NCBI GenBank assembly: GCA_965230665.1
Contig: CBDDLM010000004.1
Coordinates: forward strand, 62,001 to 126,000
Source of the DNA: JAGNRR01 sp965230665
GTDB taxonomy: Bacteria > Bacteroidota > Bacteroidia > Chitinophagales > Chitinophagaceae
Direction: 5' to 3'
Length of the DNA stretch: 64,000 bases
The translations under genes were made by a program, and so were the position numbers. Shown one piece after another: positions 38,140 through 47,800 of this stretch. The notes beneath the pieces are model-generated. The model was given only the letters and a program-made list of their open reading frames with translations. It searched no databases and had not been told where the DNA came from. Position 1 is the first letter of the stretch. Every line of letters begins with the position of its first letter.

Positions 38140-41100
38140 GGGGTAAGGGTCACAGCCATCTGTATATAACGTAACTCCATTGATCTTCGCTGAGTAATCG
38201 GCCCAAGTATAGTAATATGGTGTGGGACCATATAAACAAGCGTTTTGAACCCGAAGCTTCTTAGTAAGGCTTGTAAATCTAAAGTCACGCAAGGCGGAAT
38301 CTATTCGAACATTCTCCAGATTATCTTTTACATATTGATAATAATGAGATTGATTCCAACCTGGAGAACCATTGGGTAAGTATATAAAAGAACTACTCGT
38401 CCAACGATGTGTTGGATTGCCATAAAGCGTATCCATGGCCGTTCGCCAATAATAGACAACCGAATCCTGATAAGTAACGGTAGGTTTCCACTTCACAACA
38501 CCTCCCCGTGAATTAAGAACTTCTGTTTGTAAACTAGGACTATCAAAAGTTTCTGTTGTATCAAGCTGGATCACATATTGACGACTCTCTAAAAATGGAT
38601 TTAAAGTAGAAGCCTTCAAGGTAAGATCAGATTTAGTAACAATACTAAAATCAAAAGGATAGATCGGTTCTAAATCATCATTATAAACAGAAAAGGCCTT
38701 ATTAATTTCATTATTATACTCCGCCACTTCATCTAGCTCATCTAAGTTATCAATCTTAACGCGCAAACGATTCACACCAAGAGCCGTTGAACCTCCCACA
38801 GCAATACGAAGATTTAATGTATCACTATTTGCCAAGCCACTTAACCTAGTATCTCTTATTATTTCTACGATATTGTTCGGCAGGATTCGTTCTACTCTAA
38901 GATCTAAAGAATCTTTAGTATACTTCCCTAAATTATATACAATGAGCTCTACATCAAAAGAGTCCATCTGCGTTGTAATACTCAACTGTTTGATTCGTGT
39001 ATATTTTTCCTCTACGGCAAAATCAGGTTTTGTACGACCATAACTAGCAATGGCCGGATCACCTTGCAGTAACATCTGCTCAGCGTGAAATCGTGCAATA
39101 TTGTTATTAATAATTTGCGGGTAGGATAAGGTATTCATTACGTTACCTATAAATTGCTCTCCAATCGTTTTACCAAAACTATTCCGAGCCATTTGTGCAT
39201 AGAACGAATCAGTATAACTTGCTAAAAAACTTAAATAACCCGTAGTAGAGTTTGCGATAAAACCTATACTCCCCTTATTCGCCTCCTCTATCCAACGTTC
39301 ACTTAAAGTCTTTACAGAGTTGGTAGAAAAAACATTTCCTACTCCACAACCATTTGCCATAAATATCGAATATCTATTATTCGGAATATACAGTTCTGGA
39401 TTATCGAAACCAAATGCCAAGGTTGAACTACTCCCATGCCCAAAATATTGTATAAAACCAGCACCAGAGTTTACAGTAGCATCAATTGCCTCTGTAGCTT
39501 CTTCCTGTATCGAAGCTGTTTTAGACTTTGCGTAAGAAGCCACTTGAGCCCCAAAACAGGTATCCCGTATAGCGTTGGCCTGTCTTCCAAGTGCGTTAAC
39601 AATGGGCACTTGTTCATTAATATTATCTGCTCCCGCCACATGTAAAAACTGTTTTTGCCATAATACGGAATCTACAAATTGATTCGCAGTGGAAGCCTGA
39701 CGGATCTCATGAAAACGAACTTTATCCAAATATGGTGCAATCTCACTTCCATTTAAAACTGATAAACGGCCAATAGGCATCTCAGGAATATTGTCATTAT
39801 TAAAATCAGTTAATAATACATCTGATGCGGGTACTCCAAAAGTAGGAATAGCAACATACGGAAATGTACTCGGAGCATTCTGTCTAGTTTCAGAGTAGCT
39901 TTTATAACTAGAATATAAAATTCCTTTACCGATTAAAAAGGCAAATTTTGACGAATTACTCCAAGCAGAACTCGTATGAGAGTAATTCAAAAAGTTACGA
40001 AGGGCCTGAGCATGAAAAGTATAACCATAACCAAACTCATTATAAAGATCTTCTACATTAGCTACAATAGCTGTATAGTTACCTCCAACTGCCGAAGAAC
40101 GAAATGCACGATAATCTTCAACATAATCAGTACCATTTCTATCAAAATAATATGGATGGGTGATGATGATATAATCACCTTGATTGGAAGATGAACTATA
40201 GTTCTTAAAGGTCACTGCCTTTAAATTGTTCACATGACCAATAACTCCATTTTGTCTACCCACTAAAAACAATTGCTTCACACTACCATTCGCAGGAATT
40301 TGAAAACGTACCTTATTGGCTACCGCTATATTAGCTGCATAAACACGATTTGCTTCCAAATCATATAACCAGGGGGCAACACCACCTGTATTAAAATTAT
40401 CAAACTCCAAATAATAGCTTCCCGTTTTAGGGTTCAATTCAAAATACTCCGATGTCAAACCAGAGAAATCATTAGTTCGTGCAAAACGCGCCCGAATGTT
40501 GGAAACTCCAATTCGGTCATAAAGATTCTGACCAGGAATAGAATTTTGAGGAGTATACTTTAGGTTTACTTCATTAGACGTTCCTAATAAAGAAGTGGGC
40601 ATACTCATAATATATTCTCGGTAATCAAATTTTGGAAAAGTCGCATTGGCAAGCTCTACATTATTTGCCTCAATCTTGACACTATGGGTGCCCAGATATG
40701 AGAATCCAGCAACAGTCGAATTTAAGGATATACTTGGTGCACCAGCGCCTTTATACGCCGCGGGTAGGTTAAACGTTAAGGTTTGAGGATTAAAACTAAA
40801 GCCATTTACATAACCTTCAGCTTGTTCAAATTGAGAGGAACGTGAATATAAAATTGGCTTCTGCCCTTGCCCTACGTACGAAGGCCCTTGACTTAGTGCT
40901 CCCCGATAGTTCATTAAAATAGTATCCCAAATATAGTTTTCCTTAGCAGGCGCACCAGTTAAGTTATTAGAGGCTACAATAATTCTTGAATAAGGTCCCG
41001 AAGTACTTTGAGTGATAAAATAATACGCTGTATCAGAAATTAGATTTTGAGTCGGATTCATATGTTTGGCAGGATTAATGAACAAGGGAACGTCTACCTG

Positions 41101-41418
41101 ACCATCAGCCTTCCTGCCGTGAAACTCGATATAATCTGCTCCACCAAACATTCCAGTATTGCTTACGTATATGGGAACCTGTTTCCCATCTCTGTGAAGC
41201 TGCAATTGCCCTCCATTAGGATTCGTAATCCCCGCATTGAGTAATTCTCCATAAGAAATACGGTAGATCCCATCTTCATAAACACCAAACTTGGCATACT
41301 GTTGTGAATAGTTAATCCATTCATTACCGAACGTTTGTGCTTGAGCAGTAAAGCCAAAAGCCAAGAGGATCAATAATAATGGGTATTTCAAAAAGCTCAA
41401 ATTGAATAATTCTTTCAT
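36253..41418 (-). CDS. PorU2-like C25 family cysteine peptidase, copy A
   Basis: A 1721-residue exported protein. A signal peptide ends near residue 28 (FGFTAQAQ). An N-terminal domain typical of PorU-type proteins follows (KFGVYEDGIYRISYGELLNAG). The gingipain-like C25 domain runs from about 415 to 790, with catalytic His661 in QYFGHGSSS and Cys691 in FMANGCGVGNVF. Several beta-sandwich domains follow, then a C-terminal FlgD/T9SS-like domain (VLNYPNPFSTSTQFVFTL to KLYIMR). PorU is the surface sortase that cleaves T9SS C-terminal signals and attaches cargo to A-LPS, and proteins of this size are usually labelled PorU2. The gene starts 7 nt after porV, which supports a T9SS role. Its 3' third is nearly identical to copy B. 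Confidence 0.85.
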   Translation of the reverse strand: MKELFNLSFLKYPLLLILLAFGFTAQAQTFGNEWINYSQQYAKFGVYEDGIYRISYGELLNAGITNPNGGQLQLHRDGKQVPIYVSNTGMFGGADYIEFHGRKADGQVDVPLFINPAKHMNPTQNLISDTAYYFITQSTSGPYSRIIVASNNLTGAPAKENYIWDTILMNYRGALSQGPSYVGQGQKPILYSRSSQFEQAEGYVNGFSFNPQTLTFNLPAAYKGAGAPSISLNSTVAGFSYLGTHSVKIEANNVELANATFPKFDYREYIMSMPTSLLGTSNEVNLKYTPQNSIPGQNLYDRIGVSNIRARFARTNDFSGLTSEYFELNPKTGSYYLEFDNFNTGGVAPWLYDLEANRVYAANIAVANKVRFQIPANGSVKQLFLVGRQNGVIGHVNNLKAVTFKNYSSSSNQGDYIIITHPYYFDRNGTDYVEDYRAFRSSAVGGNYTAIVANVEDLYNEFGYGYTFHAQALRNFLNYSHTSSAWSNSSKFAFLIGKGILYSSYKSYSETRQNAPSTFPYVAIPTFGVPASDVLLTDFNNDNIPEMPIGRLSVLNGSEIAPYLDKVRFHEIRQASTANQFVDSVLWQKQFLHVAGADNINEQVPIVNALGRQANAIRDTCFGAQVASYAKSKTASIQEEATEAIDATVNSGAGFIQYFGHGSSSTLAFGFDNPELYIPNNRYSIFMANGCGVGNVFSTNSVKTLSERWIEEANKGSIGFIANSTTGYLSFLASYTDSFYAQMARNSFGKTIGEQFIGNVMNTLSYPQIINNNIARFHAEQMLLQGDPAIASYGRTKPDFAVEEKYTRIKQLSITTQMDSFDVELIVYNLGKYTKDSLDLRVERILPNNIVEIIRDTRLSGLANSDTLNLRIAVGGSTALGVNRLRVKIDNLDELDEVAEYNNEINKAFSVYNDDLEPIYPFDFSIVTKSDLTLKASTLNPFLESRQYVIQLDTTETFDSPSLQTEVLNSRGGVVKWKPTVTYQDSVVYYWRTAMDTLYGNPTHRWTSSSFIYLPNGSPGWNQSHYYQYVKDNLENVRIDSALRDFRFTSLTKKLRVQNACLYGPTPYYYTWADYSAKINGVTLYTDGCDPYPDYESLQFMVIDSLTGLPWKNTVNPNNPNVGRFISYKPCRKETSPGSNIFEDSFFEFPFSNTPSRISIMNFLDSIPDGAYVMMQPRLCIGSTCGRINQFFIDDWMGDTTTLGSGNSLYHKLRDLGFTAIDSFYKNRPMICFMQKGVPTSVEQYVGKDSTVKLNEEFTFNSYLYEGKIVSTKIGPATQWDNFYRSGFDVDNGLSGDSVNVSIYGIDTNRVETLLATVQGDTSLSFIDATQYPCIRLSMNQRDNNYGTPEQVKYWRVHYSPVPEAALNPQLYYTFTDSLTQGQGNRLAVAIENLTELAMDSMLVNYSLIDGNNSETLLASKRYKPLAGNDTLVAYLDMDSRSLSGRYFLKIEANPNNDQLEEYHPNNIGFRELYVKPDKENPILDVTFDGVHILNRDVVSAKPTILISLKDENQFLALDDTSAFTVSLRYPSAPNVSVPVSFTDPSVTFIAANPGVDGENKARIEFKPTFLEDGIYELVVEGKDKLGNYSGNLSYKIAFEVITKSSVTSVLNYPNPFSTSTQFVFTLTGSEVPEQFKIQIYSVTGKVVREISRAEIGHIHIGRNITEFRWKGDDQYGDLLGNGVYLYRVITRLNGQEMDKADHDPANNWIRKGFGKLYIMR

Positions 41419-41425
41419 TATTTAC

Positions 41426-42574
41426 CTATTTTTTATCGTCTTTCTTTGATTTCTTAGCCTTGTTTTTAATATCAAGTTTCAAAGAAATAAAATGACTATA
41501 TAAAGGGCTAGACTCAACATTCAAACTAGAGAACGAATAGTCTATAGCAAAATTTTTGATTTGTACACCTAAACCGAGCGTAGGTTGAAATAAGGTTCTT
41601 TTATCATTTCCTGTTGTATCTGCATCTGTCGAAACACGTTGAAATTGTCCTACACCCGTTCTAAGATAAATTTTGTTATTGTAATTCACTTCAGCACCTA
41701 ACCTTGGGTCAATACTAAATGGTTTAACATTAATCAAGTTTGCATATCGCTGTCCATCAGATGTAACATCAAGATTCAACTCTCCTAAAACACTTAGTTT
41801 CTTACTCACTGGAAACACTCTACCTCCACCAAGAATCAATCTTGGTGTATTAACCTCGCTACTTCTTGATATAATTTCATTACCTGTCTGCGCAAAAACT
41901 TGTTTTTCTTGCTCTGTCAAACTGAAAGACCATACCGTATAGGTCGTTGTAATATCGCGTACTACAGCACCCAGTTTCCAACGTCCGAAACGTCCTTGTA
42001 ATCCAAAATCTACTCCTGCTCCCCAAGCACTTGCCATGGTTCCAACATTTCTATGAATTATCTTGAAATTCGTTCCCCACATTAAATTAATATCTTCTCG
42101 ATCCTGCCACTTCTTAACGAGCACTGGACGAGCGTAAGAAATTAAACCACCGTAATCTGCAGAAGAAATACTACTTACCTTAGAGTAGTCTACTGTTCCA
42201 TCGGGTTGTACTAAATTAATCGTATAAGGAATATCATCAACTGCAAAGCGAATAGCAGAAAAGCCAATAACTCCCTTTCTATTTTTTAAAGGGAATGTAG
42301 CTCCTAAATAATCATACTTTGCAATGCTGCTAAAATACTCCGAGTGCATAATGCCCAATTGCATAGCAGTATTTTGGTAAGCAATTCCAGCAGGGTTCCA
42401 AAACGCAGCTGTTACATCGGTAACGGAAGCTACTTGTGCTCCACTCATTCCTAAACCACGAGCACCAACACCTATATTCATAAATTCATTCACATACTTA
42501 CGTTGTTGAGCTCTCACCTCTTTCATGAGAAAAACACCTAACACCAAGCTCAAAATTGAAATCTTTATCTTCAT
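41426..42574 (-). CDS. porV: Type IX secretion outer-membrane protein PorV
   Basis: A 382-residue outer-membrane beta-barrel of the PorV/PorQ (FadL-like) family. A signal peptide (MKIKISILSLVLGVFLMKEVRAQ) is followed by the family signature GARGLGMSGAQVASVTDVTAAFWNPAGIA at about residues 36-64. PorV receives the C-terminal domain of T9SS cargo and shuttles it to the PorU attachment complex. The C-terminus is lysine-rich after the last strand. The gene lies between the two porU2-like genes. It is 7 nt ahead of copy A, so cotranscription is expected, and a 379-bp gap follows copy B. In other Bacteroidota porU usually precedes porV. Confidence 0.9.
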   Translation of the reverse strand: MKIKISILSLVLGVFLMKEVRAQQRKYVNEFMNIGVGARGLGMSGAQVASVTDVTAAFWNPAGIAYQNTAMQLGIMHSEYFSSIAKYDYLGATFPLKNRKGVIGFSAIRFAVDDIPYTINLVQPDGTVDYSKVSSISSADYGGLISYARPVLVKKWQDREDINLMWGTNFKIIHRNVGTMASAWGAGVDFGLQGRFGRWKLGAVVRDITTTYTVWSFSLTEQEKQVFAQTGNEIISRSSEVNTPRLILGGGRVFPVSKKLSVLGELNLDVTSDGQRYANLINVKPFSIDPRLGAEVNYNNKIYLRTGVGQFQRVSTDADTTGNDKRTLFQPTLGLGVQIKNFAIDYSFSSLNVESSPLYSHFISLKLDIKNKAKKSKKDDKK

Positions 42575-42581
42575 ATTTTAT

Positions 42582-42659
42582 CTGTTAAAGCAAACTAAAC
42601 GGCTAATTATACTATTTATTATACCTCCTTTCAAAAATAGCCAAAATCACTATACTTTT
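42582..42659 (-). promoter_or_regulatory. porV leader/promoter region, homologous to copy B leader
   Basis: Read on the minus strand this region contains AAAAGTATAGTGATTTT, a 19-nt spacer, TATAATAAATA, and a CGTTTAG...CTTTAACAG tail just before the porV start. The same blocks in the same order and spacing (within 1 nt) precede porU2-like copy B at 48106-48184. The conserved blocks are probably promoter and leader sequence. No exact TTG/TAnnTTTG pair could be assigned. Confidence 0.6.
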
Positions 42660-42781
42660 GTCGCTCATTTTGAATAGATATACATTTATTCACACAATTC
42701 TGACACTAAAAAGACAATGAAAATGAGATTATTGTAAACGGCTGTTGACGCTGTATACTCTAAATAGTATATATCAGGTGT

Positions 42782-42816
42782 AAAGAACATAAAAGCCCAA
42801 GGCTTATATGTTCTTT
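42782..42816 (-). terminator. Hairpin downstream of porU2-like copy B, possible terminator
   Basis: A 16-bp stem with one mismatch (arms 42782-42797 and 42801-42816, AAAGAACATAAAAGCC against GGCTTATATGTTCTTT) and a 3-nt loop. It lies 138 nt past the copy B stop. Only a short T run follows on the minus strand, so termination is plausible but not proven. Confidence 0.5.
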
Positions 42817-42944
42817 ATCTACAGAACGGTCTCACTTCATACGAGTCATTTAGTTGCTATAATTAATTATTGACTTATCTACAAAAAATAGGCCACAAAT
42901 ATTTACTCTATTACTGAACTTGTGTTTGTATTTAAGAACTTCTC

Positions 42945-44840
42945 AATCAAAGATTAGCGCATAATGTATAGCTTACCAAAGCCCTTGCGAATCCAATTAT
43001 TCGCAGGATCATGATCTGCCTTATCCATCTCCTGACCATTCAATCGAGTAATCACACGATATAAATAAACGCCATTACCCAATAAATCTCCATACTGATC
43101 ATCTCCCTTCCAACGAAACTCTGTAATATTACGACCTATATGAATATGACCAATCTCCGCACGGGAAATCTCACGGACAACCTTACCCGTAACACTATAA
43201 ATCTGAATCTTAAACTGCTCAGGAACCTCTGAACCCGTTAACGTAAATACAAACTGTGTCGATGTACTAAAAGGATTCGGATAATTCAAAACAGAAGTCA
43301 CCGATGATTTCGTAATTACTTCAAAAGCAATCTTATAAGATAAATTACCACTGTAATTCCCTAACTTATCCTTACCCTCTACAACCAACTCGTAAATCCC
43401 ATCTTCTAAAAAAGTAGGCTTAAACTCTATCCGAGCCTTATTCTCTCCATCAACACCTGGATTCGCAGCAATAAAGGTAACAGACGGGTCTGTAAAAGAA
43501 ACAGGTACACTAACATTGGGGGCAGATGGATAGCGAAGACTTACTGTAAACGCAGACGTATCATCCAATGCCAAAAATTGATTCTCGTCCTTTAATGATA
43601 TCAATATCGTGGGCTTAGCCGACACAACATCACGATTCAATATATGAACCCCATCAAAGGTTACGTCTAAAATAGGATTCTCTTTATCCGGCTTTACATA
43701 CAACTCCCGAAAACCTATATTATTGGGATGATACTCCTCTAACTGATCATTATTAGGATTCGCTTCTATCTTCAAAAAATAACGACCACTCAAACTCCTA
43801 GAATCCATGTCCAAATAAGCTACCAAGGTATCATTGCCCGCCAAAGGTTTATATCGTTTTGAGGCCAAAAGTGTTTCTGAATTATTCCCATCAATCAAAG
43901 AATAGTTCACCAACATACTATCCATAGCTAACTCCGTTAAATTCTCAATAGCAACAGCAAGACGATTACCCTGACCCTGAGTCAATGAATCGGTAAACGT
44001 ATAATAAAGCTGAGGATTCAAAGCAGCTTCAGGTACAGGACTATAATGAACTCGCCAATACTTCACCTGTTCGGGTGTACCATAATTATTGTCCCTTTGA
44101 TTCATACTCAAACGAATACAAGGATATTGAGTCGCATCTATAAAACTCAAACTCGTATCGCCTTGAACAGTAGCTAATAAAGTCTCTACTCGATTCGTAT
44201 CAATACCATAAATCGATACATTTACTGAATCGCCTGACAAACCATTATCTACATCAAAACCACTACGGTAAAAATTATCCCATTGTGTAGCAGGACCAAT
44301 CTTGGTACTCACAATCTTACCTTCATAGAGATAAGAGTTGAACGTAAATTCCTCATTCAGCTTTACCGTACTATCCTTACCAACATATTGTTCAACACTA
44401 GTAGGTACCCCTTTTTGCATAAAACAAATCATAGGACGGTTCTTATAAAATGAATCAATGGCCGTAAAACCTAAATCACGTAGCTTGTGATAAAGTGAAT
44501 TACCACTACCTAAAGTTGTCGTATCTCCCATCCAATCATCAATAAAAAATTGATTGATACGACCACAAGTACTACCAATACATAAACGAGGTTGCATCAT
44601 CACATAAGCACCATCAGGTATAGAATCTAGAAAATTCATTATACTAATGCGAGAAGGCGTATTACTAAAAGGAAACTCAAAAAAAGAATCTTCAAATATA
44701 TTTGAACCAGGGGATGTTTCTTTTCTACAAGGTTTATAAGAAATAAAACGACCCACATTGGGGTTATTCGGATTAACCGTATTTTTCCATGGAAGACCAG
44801 TTAAAGAATCAATGACCATAAACTGAAGACTCTCATAGTC
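42945..44840. repeat. Long direct repeat, unit B (3' part of porU2-like copy B plus ispD-derived tail)
   Basis: Second copy of the 1896-bp block at 36244-38139. It includes AATCAAAGATTAG at its left end, which in unit A is the 3' end of ispD, although no ispD gene is present here. That makes the location next to ispD the likely source and this one the derived copy, or the result of a conversion tract running past the stop codon. Confidence 0.93.
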
Positions 44841-47800
44841 AGGATGCGGATCACAACCAAAAGTATATAATGTCACACCATTGATTTTAACGGAGTAGTC
44901 TGGCCATTCGTATGTAAAAGGAGGCGGTCCATTCATACATGTATTTTGAACCCGAAGTTTTTTAGTAAGACTTGTAAATCTAAAGTCACGCAAGGCGGAA
45001 TCTATTCGAACATTCTCCAGATTATCTTTTACATATTGATAATAATGAGATTGATTCCAACCTGGAGAACCATTGGGTAAGTATATAAAAGAACTACTCG
45101 TCCAACGATGTGTTGGATTACCATAAAGCGTATCCATGGCCGTTCGCCAATAATAGACAACCGAATCCTGATAAGAAACGGTAGGTTTCCACTTTACAAC
45201 ACCTCCTTTTGAATTAAGAACTTCTGTTTGTAAACTAGGACTATCAAAAGTTTCTGTCGTATCAAGCTGGATCACATATTGACGACTCTCTAAAAATGGA
45301 TTTAAAGTAGAAGCCTTCAAGGTAAGATCAGATTTAGTAACAATACTAAAATCAAAAGGATAGATCGGTTCTAAATCATCATTATAAACAGAAAAGGCCT
45401 TATTAATTTCATTATTATACTCCGCCACTTCATCTAGCTCATCTAAATTATCAATCTTAACGCGCAAACGATTCACACCAAGAGCCGTTGAACCTCCTAC
45501 AGCAATACGAAGATTTAATGTATCACTTATAGCGGGTTGATCCATACGAATATTCCTAATTACTTCTACCGTATTATTCGGAAGAATTCGTTCTACTCTA
45601 AGATCTAAAGAATCTTTAGTATACTTCCCTAAATTATATACAATGAGCTCTACATCAAAAGAGTCCATCTGCGTCGTAACGCTCAACTGCTTGATTCGTG
45701 CATATTTTTCTTCTACAGCAAAATCAGGTTTTGTACGACCATAGCTTGTAATGGCAGGATCTCCTTGTAATAGCATCTGTTCAGCATGAAATCGTGCAAT
45801 ATTATTATTAATAATTTGTGGATTAGATAAGTTCTTAATGACATTACCTATAAACTGTTCACCAATCGTTTTACCAAAACTATACCGAGCCATTTGTGCA
45901 TAGAACGAATCAGTATAACTTGCTAAAAAACTTAAATAACCCGTAGTAGAGTTTGAGATAAAACCTATACTCCCCTTATTCGCCTCCTCTATCCAACGTT
46001 CACTTAATGCCTTCACAGCGTTCTTTGTAAACACATTCCCCACTCCACAACCATTTGCCATAAATATGGAATATCTATTGTTCGCCAAATACTTTTGCGG
46101 ATTATCAAAACCTAAGGCCAATGTAGAACGGCTCCCATGCCCAAAATACTGTATAAAACCAGCACCAGAGTTTACTACCTTATCAATCCCAGCTGTCTCT
46201 AACTGTATAGGTGAAGTTTGCGATTTAGAGAAGAATGCTACCTGAGCACCAAAACAGGTATCGCGCATCATATTTGCTTGCCTATTTAGAGCGTTTGACA
46301 TCAAAACTTGCTCAGCAACCTTATTCCCTCCTGCCACATGTAAAAACTGTTTTTGCCATAATACGGAATCTACAAATTGATTCGCAGTGGAAGCCTGACG
46401 GATCTCATGAAAACGAACTTTATCCAAATATGGTGCAATCTCACTTCCATTCAAAACTGATAAACGACCAATTGGCATCTCAGGAATATTGTCATTATTA
46501 AAATCAGTTAATAGTACATCTGATGCGGGTACTCCAAAAGTAGGAATAGCAACATACGGAAATGTACTTGGATTATTCTGTCTTACTTCCGAATAATACC
46601 TATAATTTGAATCAAGGATACCCTTACCGATTAAAAAGGCAAATTTTGACGAATTACTCCAAGCAGAACTCGTATGAGAGTAATTCAAAAAGTTACGAAG
46701 GGCCTGAGCATGAAAAGTATAACCATAACCAAACTCATTATAAAGATCTTCTACATTGGCTACAATAGCTGTATAGTTACCTCCAACTGCCGAAGAACGA
46801 AATGCACGATAATCTTCAACATAATCAGTACCATTTCCATCAAAATAATATGGATGGGTGATGATGATATAATCACCTTGATTGGAAGATGAGCTATAAT
46901 TCTTAAAGGTCACTGCCTTTAAATTGTTCACATGACCAACAACTCCATTTTGTCTACCCACCAAAAACAATTGCTTCACACTACCATTCGCAGGAATTTG
47001 AAAACGTACCTTATTGGCTACCGCTATATTACCTGCATAAATACGATTTGCTTCCAAATCGTATAACCAAGGAGCAACACCACCAGTATTAAAATTATCA
47101 AACTCCAAATAATAGCTTCCTGTTTTAGGGTTTAATTCAAAATACTCTGATGTCAAACCAGAGAAATCATTCGTTCGTGCAAAACGCGCCAAAATATAAG
47201 ATACCCCAATTCGATCATAGAGACTTTGACTGGGGTTAGAGTTCTGAGGAGTATACTTTAGGTTTACTTCATTAGACGTTCCTAATAAAGAAGTGGGCAT
47301 ACCCATAATATATTCTCGGTAATCAAAACCTGGAAAAGTCGCATTGGCAAGCTCTACATTATTTGCTTCAATCTTGACACCATGGGTAGCGATCCAAGAA
47401 AAACCTACTACTGCACTGCTTAAACTAATATCTGGACTCCCAGCTCCTTTAAAAACACCTGATAAGTTCAATATGTAATCTTGTGGATTAAAACTAAACT
47501 TGTCAACATAACCGTCCCCAGATTCATATTGCGAAGAACCAGAATATAAAATAGGCTTTTGTCCCTGACCAAGATAAGCTGGTCCTAGACTCCGAATATT
47601 TCTAAAATGAACAGCAATTGTATCCCACACATAGTTTTCCTTAGTGAGGATACCACTTATATTATTATTGGACATTGTAATTCTAGAATAAGGTCCTGAA
47701 GTACTTTGAGTGATAAAATAATACGCTGTATCTGAAAGTAGATTTTGAGCGGGGTTCATATGTCTAGAGGGATTAATGAACAAGGGAACGTCTACCTGAC

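Larger units (their letters stand above)
42575..42953. other. 379-bp non-coding gap between porU2-like copy B and porV
   Basis: I see no coding sequence here. Three things can be pointed out. The porV leader, homologous to the leader of copy B, lies at 42582-42659. A near-perfect hairpin is at 42782-42816. The 9 nt from 42945 match the ispD 3' end. The rest is AT-rich and featureless. If the upstream unit once contained its own porV, this gap is where a junction would lie. Confidence 0.7.

Noticed and set aside
39976..46892. Matching antisense frames in the two porU2-like genes (39976-40194 and 46674-46892)
   Set aside because: Their similarity simply reflects the duplication of the genes on the opposite strand, so it is not evidence for a conserved small gene.
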